A stretch of 16,130 nucleotides of DNA, taken from an uncultured Eggerthella sp. (GTDB lineage Bacteria > Actinomycetota > Coriobacteriia > Coriobacteriales > Eggerthellaceae). The position numbers and the translations under genes were made by a program. Where the stretch lies: the NCBI GenBank assembly GCA_900556585.1, contig USPD01000023.1, forward strand, positions 1 through 16,130, given 5' to 3'. The notes beneath the pieces were generated by a model that did no database searches, was not told where the DNA came from, and was given only the letters and a program-made list of their open reading frames with translations. This document shows positions 1 through 6,168 of this stretch, piece after piece. Every line of letters begins with the position of its first letter. The first letter of the stretch is position 1.

Positions 1-261
1 AAATAACCCTATTTGGGGGCATTTGAACCAGGGTTTTCGGCTTTCCATGTCAAATAATGCGATTTGGGGGCAAGCATTCGGAATGGTTTTAGGGGTTTTA
101 CGCGAGCGAAAATGCGTTTGTTACCTCAAACGCTTGGATAGTTACATTGTAAATCCAACAATGCAAGCATAAACCTATTTCAAATGCCCCCAACGGCATC
201 ATATTTGGCACAGAGAGCTCAAAATTCAATTCTAAATACTCCAACGTACTATATTTAATAT
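1..261 (+). repeat. Palindromic dispersed repeat, copy 1 (left end cut by window)
   Basis: This is an imperfect inverted repeat of about 260 bp. Each arm holds two copies of a motif reading roughly GTCAAATAATGCGATTTGGG followed by GGCATTTGAA. Forward copies lie at 1-27 (missing its first bases) and 49-72. Complementary copies lie at 178-211 and, more diverged, 230-261. The two motifs within each arm are about 50 bp apart, and the sequence between them is also partly complementary to the other arm. The centre contains a 7-bp hairpin, GCGTTTG (114-120) with CAAACGC (127-133), around TTACCT. A second copy with the same architecture and nearly the same length lies at 10937-11200. I see no coding sequence in it. 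It could be a MITE-like element, an intergenic palindrome or a structured RNA; the sequence does not decide. Confidence 0.75.
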
Positions 262-278
262 CCAAGAGTTGCGTTTTA

Positions 279-488
279 TTATTTTCGGATACTCAGTATC
301 AATGCGATAGCTGCAATGATGCAGTAAACCAGTCCTATTACGGCAGTAATGTTGGGCGAAACCGCTGCTGCATTTCCGAAAATTAGCGTGTCAATGAGCT
401 CGGGTGGCACACATCGCGAATTCGCGAGCTTTAGCTGGGGCGTTGTGCCGTACGTGCTAAAAGTAGAAATTCGTATGACACGGCTCAA
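279..488 (-). CDS. Doubtful small membrane protein or remnant
   Basis: This is an open frame of 69 residues with a TTG start and no recognisable ribosome binding site. Residues 46-66 are a convincing hydrophobic helix ending in Ile-Arg-Lys, so the product would be tail-anchored with its first 45 residues on the other side of the membrane. The second half looks protein-like, whereas the first half is undistinguished. It may be the decayed C-terminus of a larger membrane protein such as a transporter permease, which is inference only. It lies between repeat copy 1 and the lipoprotein operon and reads away from the operon. I do not recognise the family. Confidence 0.25.
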   Translation of the reverse strand: MSRVIRISTFSTYGTTPQLKLANSRCVPPELIDTLIFGNAAAVSPNITAVIGLVYCIIAAIALILSIRK

Positions 489-605
489 AGAACATGGTCT
501 TAAGTATCAAGAAATAAATTTTTAAAAAGTTGCAAGGATTTACACAGCTCGTTCGTGTTCTTAGTGAATAGGGAAACTTAGGAAACAACAAAGAGGTGTG
601 AAATC

Positions 606-1277
606 ATGAAGAATAGCAATCAAACAACGCTAAGCGGAAAATCAGCGGTAAGCAGAATTCAAGCAACAGTAAGCGGAAATCAGGCAGCTGTAAGTAGAAA
701 ATCGATGGCCTTCCGAGCAGCTATTGCGGTGGCGATGATTGCGCTTGCTCTTACCTGCGTATCAGTGCTTTCGGGCTGTTCGGTTCCATCTGCGCAAGCT
801 GCAACTCAGAACGATTCAGCGCAAAGCGAAACACTGAGCACCGATGCAACAACTTCTAATGTGGATGCGGCAATCTTGCAGCAGAAAGCTTCGTCTTCAA
901 ATGCTGCAACTTCACAACAAAATGCATCGTGTCCTAATGGATTTATTGATGCCAACAACGATGGCATTTGCGACAATTGCCACAACAACTCCAACCACAA
1001 TGGTGTTTGCCAGAATGCTGATAATACCTGTTCAGTTTGTGGAAGCGCCTGTAAAAACAGTGACGGTATTTGCCAAAATGAAAATTGTCCAAATTACGGA
1101 GCAGGTAACTGTAAAAATGCAGCCAATGCTGGTCAGAACGCGGCAAATGCTGGCCAAAACGCAACGTGTGCTAATGGAGGAAACTGTAATCCTACTTGCA
1201 ATCAGGGAGTTGGTAACGGATGCGGAAACGCTTACCGTAATGGGAATGGCGACATGAATCATTTCGGACGTTGTTAA
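606..1277 (+). CDS. Cys/Asn-rich secreted lipoprotein, first gene of sigma operon
   Basis: This is a 223-residue predicted lipoprotein of unknown function. An unusual 33-residue hydrophilic N-terminal extension, with an internal near-repeat (SGKSAVSR, then SGNQAAVSR), precedes a hydrophobic helix at about 35-54 and the lipobox L-S-G-C, with Cys58 as the probable lipid site. Residues 59-108 are a Ser/Ala/Thr/Gln spacer. Residues 109-223 hold 15 cysteines in an Asn/Gly-rich context, including DANNDGICDNCH, which resembles Asp-rich calcium loops, a CSVC pair and the tandem heptad AANAGQN. The ATG at 606 has the upstream ribosome site AGAGGTG; Met34 is an alternative start with a weaker site. It lies 51 bp before the sigma gene with no terminator between, so co-transcription is likely. 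Metal binding or redox sensing at the cell surface is plausible but inferred. Confidence 0.75.
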   Translation: MKNSNQTTLSGKSAVSRIQATVSGNQAAVSRKSMAFRAAIAVAMIALALTCVSVLSGCSVPSAQAATQNDSAQSETLSTDATTSNVDAAILQQKASSSNAATSQQNASCPNGFIDANNDGICDNCHNNSNHNGVCQNADNTCSVCGSACKNSDGICQNENCPNYGAGNCKNAANAGQNAANAGQNATCANGGNCNPTCNQGVGNGCGNAYRNGNGDMNHFGRC

Positions 1278-1328
1278 GCAGTCCCTTCTTAATTCGCTGT
1301 TCGGACCTGTTATAAACTAATAAGTACT

Positions 1329-1823
1329 ATGCGTGATCCTTCTGACATAGAACAAACCATGAACACTTTCGCTGATGCGGTGTGGCGTGCGTGTCTTGTG
1401 TACCTTTCTGCGGTTGATGCGGAAGACGTTTTTCAGGATACGTTTATGAAATACGCGCTTTACGACCAATCGTTTCGCAGTGAAGAGCATAAGAAAGCCT
1501 GGCTTTTGCGGGTAGCAATAAACGCATGTAAGGATTTTCTAAAGGCGAAGCGTACCAAAAATACGTCTTTGGATGATCGTCTGGATTCCGATGGTGAGCT
1601 TGCAGATAGCCAGGCTTTGCAGGCTCAAAATCCCAATGAAGGTCTTCGGGAAATACTTGATGCGATGGATTCCTTGGGAGATCCGCCCAAAACGGAATTG
1701 TACTTATCTTTGTATGAGGGATATTCCGCACGTGAAATATCCCAAATCACCGGAGAACCTGAAGGCACGGTATATTCCTGGATATCACGAGGAAAAAAGA
1801 AACTACGGGAGGTATTGCAATGA
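1329..1823 (+). CDS. ECF-type RNA polymerase sigma factor
   Basis: This is a 164-residue sigma-70 family protein of the extracytoplasmic-function type, which would direct RNA polymerase to a small regulon. Region 2 spans about residues 10-75, with the DAEDVFQDTFMKY core helix and the AWLLRVAINACKDFLK segment that in this family melts and contacts the -10 element. Region 4 is the C-terminal helix-turn-helix (YSAREISQITGEPEGTVYSW, then ISRGKKKL), which reads the -35 element. No region 1 or 3 is present, as usual for ECF factors. The ATG at 1329 has a poor ribosome site, so translation may depend on the upstream gene; Met12 is a possible later start. The stop codon overlaps the start of the anti-sigma gene (ATGA), giving translational coupling. 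The promoter it recognises is not evident. Confidence 0.92.
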   Translation: MRDPSDIEQTMNTFADAVWRACLVYLSAVDAEDVFQDTFMKYALYDQSFRSEEHKKAWLLRVAINACKDFLKAKRTKNTSLDDRLDSDGELADSQALQAQNPNEGLREILDAMDSLGDPPKTELYLSLYEGYSAREISQITGEPEGTVYSWISRGKKKLREVLQ

Positions 1824-2860
1824 GTGACATCGAAAAACGCCTGCGCGATACCTTCGATGAAATACATGCGCCAGAAAAGCTGAAAGCTAAAACGTTAGCA
1901 GCTATCGAAGATGCGCGCATTAATCAGGCATGCACTTCTGAAGAAGAATGTGCTGTTGAAATGGAACGCGCTGATAAGAAGGAACACGCTGCCATTACGG
2001 ACTATAACAACATGGCGAGCACTGCTATTGCGAATCGCGCCGCAAGCGCGGAACGCGCCGCAAGCACGGAACGCATCGCAGGTGCGGATCATACTTCCAA
2101 CACAAACCATGCCGCCAGCAAAAAACAAGGAGCGTCAGCTCAGTCTCCGCAAGCAAGTGTCATCCATGCTGAAAAACGCTTTCACATACTTTCGAGTATG
2201 CGTACAAAAATTGCTCTTGCAGCCTGTGCAGTTCTGATAGCGCTTGGAATAGGTGGTGGCGCGTATGCTTACAACACACCTTCAGCTTATGTTGGTATAG
2301 ACATAAATCCTTCAATCGAACTAGGAGTAAACTGCTTTGATTATGTGGTAAGCGCAGAAGGCGTTAATGAAGATGGAGCAACGCTGTTGAGCCAAACATC
2401 ACTAACAGGAATGCGCTACGTAGATGCCATTCAAGCGCTCGATGATGCGTTGGAGGCGAGCGGCTATTTAACAAATGATGCTGCAGTTTCCGTAACGGTG
2501 GCGGGCAATAATAATGACCAGTGCTCTCATTTAGAATCAGCAAGTCAGAATTGCTTTGAGTCTGCTGGGCAAGGGGTGCATTGTTCACGGGTGACTGAAG
2601 ATGAGCACCGCGAAGCCCATGAGACAGGACTAGGCATGGGTAAATACCAAGTATGGCGTGCTTTAAATGATGCTGGAGTTAATATTTCTGCAGATGAAGT
2701 AGCTACTATGACCATGTCAGAATTGCGGTCGTTAGCAGCAGAAAAGGGTGTAAGCACTTCCTCTGAAGACGGAGTAGCCCCAGACACAGAAACAGGAGAC
2801 AATTCAAATCAATCAGGCCATCATGGTAATGGGGAATATGAGCGTCATGGTGGCAAATAG
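1820..2860 (+). CDS. Membrane anti-sigma factor with RsgI-like extracytoplasmic domain
   Basis: This 346-residue single-pass membrane protein very probably restrains the sigma factor encoded just upstream. Residues 1-35 form a charged amphipathic helix, the likely sigma-binding part. Residues 36-125 are an Ala/Ser/Glu/Arg-rich linker with short repeats (AASAERAAS, then TERIAGAD). The membrane helix is about 129-151. Outside, residues 155-230 match the domain seen in RsgI-type anti-sigma factors: YVGIDINPSIELGVN, a NEDG turn, then a helix and the strand AAVSVTVAG. The C-terminal third is acidic and hydrophilic and ends in a His-rich tail (HHGNGEYERHGGK). Classical RsgI proteins pair with SigI, whereas here the partner is ECF-type. 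No zinc-binding anti-sigma HxxxCxxC motif is present. The start is fixed by the 4-bp overlap with the sigma gene. Confidence 0.8.
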   Translation: MSDIEKRLRDTFDEIHAPEKLKAKTLAAIEDARINQACTSEEECAVEMERADKKEHAAITDYNNMASTAIANRAASAERAASTERIAGADHTSNTNHAASKKQGASAQSPQASVIHAEKRFHILSSMRTKIALAACAVLIALGIGGGAYAYNTPSAYVGIDINPSIELGVNCFDYVVSAEGVNEDGATLLSQTSLTGMRYVDAIQALDDALEASGYLTNDAAVSVTVAGNNNDQCSHLESASQNCFESAGQGVHCSRVTEDEHREAHETGLGMGKYQVWRALNDAGVNISADEVATMTMSELRSLAAEKGVSTSSEDGVAPDTETGDNSNQSGHHGNGEYERHGGK

Positions 2861-3131
2861 CTGCTTTAGTATTGTTGTGTCTTGGGATATTGATAGTCCG
2901 TCGTAGAAATGCGGCGGGCATGTTCATGCCGTTTGCCCGCTAAGCGGTAGGCTTTACCTATGCAGAAAAAAATACGCTTTCTTCCTGCGATAAGATCAAA
3001 TGTCGGTGGGGATCATACAAAGCGTTAACTTTTAGTCTTGCTCGTCATAATAATTGGCTCATCAGGGCACCATGGTTCTGTTTTGTATGCATCCATTATG
3101 TATTTAGCACTTATTTATTTGGAAGGTTGCG
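2861..3131. other. Intergenic gap with one GC-rich hairpin
   Basis: This 271-bp gap separates the anti-sigma gene from glcD. It holds a hairpin with a 7-bp stem, GCGGGCA (2914-2920) with TGCCCGC (2934-2940). No T-run follows, so it is a weak candidate terminator for the sigma operon. The rest is AT-rich and should contain the glcD promoter, but I could not pick a convincing -35/-10 pair. No coding sequence is evident. Confidence 0.35.
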
Positions 3132-4550
3132 ATGGCAGAGTACAACAAGCTCACCCCTGAACTTATTGGGCAACTTAAAAAGATAGTTGGTGAAGAAAAT
3201 TGCTATGTTGGTGACGACATTAGCTCTGACTATTCTCATGACGAAATGCCTATCTACGGCACTAATATGCCTGAGGTGGTATGCCTACCTGAAAGCACTG
3301 CTGAAGTAGCTGCCATTATGATGTTGTGTAACGATAATAAGATTCCCGTAACGGTGCGTGGTGCTGGTACGGGTCTTGTTGGCGGCGCAACTCCATTATT
3401 TGGCGGCGTTGTTTTGTGTACCATGCGTATGGATAAAATTCTGTACTATGATATGAACAATCTTTTCGTTCATGTTCAGCCTGGTGTTCGCCTGTGTGAT
3501 TTGGCGGCAGATGCGCTTGAGCATGATTTGATGTATCCACCTGATCCTGGCGAGAAAACGGGTTCTCTTGGTGGTAATGTAAGCACCAATGCTGGTGGCA
3601 TGCGTGCAGTAAAGTATGGCACTACGCGTGATTATGTTTTGGCTATGACGGTTGTTTTGCCAAATGGTCAAATTCTTGAATTGGGCCGTTCGGTTACCAA
3701 GACCAGCTCTGGTTATAGTTTGCTTCACCTGATGATTGGCTCCGAAGGTACGTTAGGTGTTATCACTGAACTTACTTTGAAGCTTATCCCTAATCCAAAA
3801 GAAGATATTAGCTTTATTCTTCCTTTTGCAAATATCGAGGAAGCGATTTCTGCGGTACCAAAGATAAAGCTTGCTGGTTTAGGTCCACAGTCCATTGAAT
3901 TTATGGAACGTGACATTGTAGATTCTTCTGCAAATTACACGGGCAACAAGATCATTCCTACTGTTATTGATGGTAGGGAAGCGGGCGCTTATATTTTGGT
4001 CACCTTAGACGGCAATGATCAGGACGAAATTTTTCAGCGTGCTGAAATTCTTGCTGAGATCGGTGAAGAAATGGGAGCTTATGACACGTTAGTATTAAGC
4101 CATCCGGCTGATAAACGTGCTGTTTGGGAGGCTCGTAGTGCATTTTTGACTGTCATTGAAGCTGAGACCGACCTGATTGACGAAATGGACGTAGTTGTTC
4201 CCGTGGATAAGATTCCAACATTCTTGGAATATGCCCATGAAATTGGTGATAAATACGAAATGCGTATTCGCTCCTTTGGCCATGCGGGCGACGGCAACTT
4301 GCATATTTATTGCTGTGCAAACGATATGGACGAAGATGTATTTATGGAGCGCACTTCTAAGGTTATGCAAGCGGCATACGAAAAGTGCACTGAACTGCGC
4401 GGCCAGGTTTCGGGCGAACACGGTATTGGTTATGCCAAGAAAGAATACTTGCGTGAATCTTTGGGCGATACTGCTATTGATTTGATGGCGGGCATTAAGA
4501 AGGTATTTGACCCGAATATGATTTTGAATCCTGGCAAGATTTGCAACTAA
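3132..4550 (+). CDS. glcD: FAD-linked 2-hydroxyacid oxidase/dehydrogenase, GlcD-type
   Basis: This 472-residue flavoprotein belongs to the glycolate oxidase GlcD / D-lactate dehydrogenase family, which oxidises 2-hydroxyacids such as glycolate or D-lactate to 2-oxoacids in the cytoplasm. Residues 47-185 are the FAD-binding domain, with VTVRGAGTGLVGGATP, the PPDPGEKTGSLGGNVSTNAGG flavin loop split around residues 137-156, and GSEGTLGVITELTLKL. Residues 222-470 are the C-terminal oxidase domain with GHAGDGNLH (383-391) and SGEHGIG (427-433), the usual substrate and metal/flavin region, ending in the family signature DPNMILNPGKI. Length is normal. The ribosome site GGAAGG precedes the ATG. No GlcE, GlcF, lactate permease or electron-transfer flavoprotein gene is adjacent, so the electron acceptor and exact substrate remain open. 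A perfect hairpin follows 67 bp downstream. Confidence 0.9.
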   Translation: MAEYNKLTPELIGQLKKIVGEENCYVGDDISSDYSHDEMPIYGTNMPEVVCLPESTAEVAAIMMLCNDNKIPVTVRGAGTGLVGGATPLFGGVVLCTMRMDKILYYDMNNLFVHVQPGVRLCDLAADALEHDLMYPPDPGEKTGSLGGNVSTNAGGMRAVKYGTTRDYVLAMTVVLPNGQILELGRSVTKTSSGYSLLHLMIGSEGTLGVITELTLKLIPNPKEDISFILPFANIEEAISAVPKIKLAGLGPQSIEFMERDIVDSSANYTGNKIIPTVIDGREAGAYILVTLDGNDQDEIFQRAEILAEIGEEMGAYDTLVLSHPADKRAVWEARSAFLTVIEAETDLIDEMDVVVPVDKIPTFLEYAHEIGDKYEMRIRSFGHAGDGNLHIYCCANDMDEDVFMERTSKVMQAAYEKCTELRGQVSGEHGIGYAKKEYLRESLGDTAIDLMAGIKKVFDPNMILNPGKICN

Positions 4551-4616
4551 TTCATTTCTTTTAGTTAAGCCTTTTGCTAGGTGATATACACTAAAAAACA
4601 CATATATTGGTAATGA

Positions 4617-4646
4617 TATAAAGCATCGGGTTTCCGATGCTTTATA
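4617..4646 (+). terminator. Perfect 13-bp hairpin after glcD
   Basis: TATAAAGCATCGG (4617-4629) pairs perfectly with CCGATGCTTTATA (4634-4646) around the tetraloop GTTT. The stem base is A/T-rich on both sides, but there is no long T-run afterwards. It lies 67 bp after the glcD stop and 54 bp before the next start, so it most likely separates the two genes. Confidence 0.65.
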
Positions 4647-4700
4647 GTAATCAGGCGGCATAATGCTTGATGAAACTGATGAGAGAAAATACAGGACAGT

Positions 4701-5963
4701 ATGAAAGGGGGCGTCATGATAACCACTACTTGTGATGAAAATTCAGACCGTCCTCTTGTCATAGTCGCTCATGCTTCAGTAGGGTCTGGCCACCGTAGTG
4801 CTGCTCAGGCCGTTGCTCAAGCGCTTGAAGATTTATGCGGAAAACACCCGAATCTTCCTGCTGATACTGAAATTGCTGTTCTGGATATTCTTGATTATGG
4901 CTACGTGAAATTTGACGGTGATAAAACCGCAAATGTAACGGTAGTTTTTAATTCGTTGTATGACTTTACATGGCATCACGTTTTTACGGGCCGTTTGCTT
5001 TGGGCAGGCGGTTGGGGCTGGTCTCCCTGCATGTTTAAGCCGTTTACCAGGCTTATTGAAAAGCGCAAACCCATAGCGGTTATTACAACACATATCGTTG
5101 CGGCGAATGCTGCTGTTGCTGCCCGTATGATTACGCGTCAAGTATTTCCTTTAGTGTGTGTTCCGACGGATTATGGCGCTGAAGGTTTTTGGCCTCATCT
5201 TGATTGCGATTTGTTTTGCTGTGCAGATGAGGAAATGGTCAAGGAGCTTAAGCCAAGAAAAGTTCCTGATAGCCATATAAAAGTGACAGGAATTCCTGTT
5301 CGCAAGGGTTTTTCTGAGCCTTGCGATAGGGAAGCGGTATTGAAAAGCTTTGGACTTCCGAAAGATAAGATAAACGTTATTGTTATGGCAGGGGCTCGTT
5401 TGGCGCAACCCTATATGCCTTTTCGTGAAATTGTGAATAAGATTCTTCCTTGTCTGTCAGATTTTCCAGAGATGCATTTTTCTTTTCTTGCTGGTGCGGA
5501 TGAGGAATATGCTGCTAAGTTGCGTAAGTTTTTCGAAGAACGAAGAATTACCAACGTTACCGTTTTCAACTATATCGAAAACATTCCTGGCTTAATGGAA
5601 GCAAGCGACATGATTATTGCTAAGTCAGGCGGATTGGCAACAACGGAATGCTTGTGTGCTCGCTTGCCATTAATTTTGGTAGGCAAATCGTATGGTCAGG
5701 AACGAGCAAATACACTTACAGTTACAGCGGTAGGTGCTGCTGTTACGGCAGAAACATCGGAAGAATTATTAAAGCAGCTGGATCAAATTCATTCTGATCC
5801 TACGCGTTTGCAAACAATGCTTTCTGGCGGTGAAACGCTGCGCCGGCCTCATGCGGCTCGTGATATTGCCACCACCACGCTTGATATGGTGGGCACCATC
5901 AAGCCACCAAAGCGCCATTTCGCAAAGGTATATTGGGGTAAAAAACCCCATCGTGTGCGTTAA
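4701..5963 (+). CDS. GT28-family glycosyltransferase, MGDG synthase/UgtP-like
   Basis: This is a 420-residue cytoplasmic or peripheral-membrane glycosyltransferase that probably transfers a sugar from a nucleotide donor to diacylglycerol or a related lipid. The N-terminal domain has the MGDG-synthase signature AHASVGSGHRSAAQAV (23-38), which in the family faces the acceptor. After VCVPTDYG and a HIKVTGIPVRKGF linker, the C-terminal domain carries the GT-B donor-site pattern AKSGGLATTECLC (about 306-318), then LPLILVGKSYGQE. The tail is basic (PPKRHFAKVYWGKKPHRVR), which suits contact with anionic membranes. Two in-frame starts are possible: ATG 4701 with AGGA upstream, and ATG 4716 with AAAGGGGG upstream; the second has the better ribosome site and would remove five residues. 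The acceptor lipid and product cannot be read from sequence. It faces the minus-strand gene at 6169. Confidence 0.85.
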   Translation: MKGGVMITTTCDENSDRPLVIVAHASVGSGHRSAAQAVAQALEDLCGKHPNLPADTEIAVLDILDYGYVKFDGDKTANVTVVFNSLYDFTWHHVFTGRLLWAGGWGWSPCMFKPFTRLIEKRKPIAVITTHIVAANAAVAARMITRQVFPLVCVPTDYGAEGFWPHLDCDLFCCADEEMVKELKPRKVPDSHIKVTGIPVRKGFSEPCDREAVLKSFGLPKDKINVIVMAGARLAQPYMPFREIVNKILPCLSDFPEMHFSFLAGADEEYAAKLRKFFEERRITNVTVFNYIENIPGLMEASDMIIAKSGGLATTECLCARLPLILVGKSYGQERANTLTVTAVGAAVTAETSEELLKQLDQIHSDPTRLQTMLSGGETLRRPHAARDIATTTLDMVGTIKPPKRHFAKVYWGKKPHRVR

Positions 5964-6006
5964 GTAATATTCCTTTGTTTGTGGCATGCTAATCCGCAGC
6001 GCTAGC

Positions 6007-6034
6007 TAACAGTGCCTGTTAAAGTGCCTGTTAA
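6007..6034. repeat. 12-bp perfect tandem repeat with short palindrome
   Basis: AGTGCCTGTTAA occurs twice in direct succession (6011-6022 and 6023-6034). The first copy also completes a palindrome TAACAG-TGC-CTGTTA (6007-6021). It sits in the 205-bp gap between two convergent genes. It could be a weak terminator stem or slippage; nothing indicates a regulator. Confidence 0.5.
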
Positions 6035-6168
6035 TAAGGTGTGCGTGCTGGTTAATGCTTGCAGTATCAATTCATAACAGTATCCGTGCGTTCTGGTGGT
6101 GACATGGCTGGCGTTGATTGATCCGATAGTAAAAGTGCAACTGCTATCGTGGCATGACGCAGCTAATG

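Noticed and set aside
1..261. Repeated motif spaced about 50 bp considered as a CRISPR remnant
   Set aside because: Only two copies per arm, in inverted arrangement with partly complementary spacers, and no cas genes. The geometry is palindromic, not an array.
1001..1010. CDNCH in the lipoprotein resembles a c-type haem-binding CXXCH motif (location approximate)
   Set aside because: It occurs once, in a protein with 15 cysteines and an Asn-rich background, without other cytochrome features. Chance is the better explanation.
844..1257. 137-residue plus-strand ORF inside the lipoprotein gene
   Set aside because: It is a shifted-frame shadow of the lipoprotein, with no ribosome site and repetitive low-complexity composition.
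4095..4661. 188-residue minus-strand ORF opposite the end of glcD
   Set aside because: glcD is a clear, full-length family member here. The antisense frame has no recognisable domain or ribosome site and runs through the glcD terminator hairpin.
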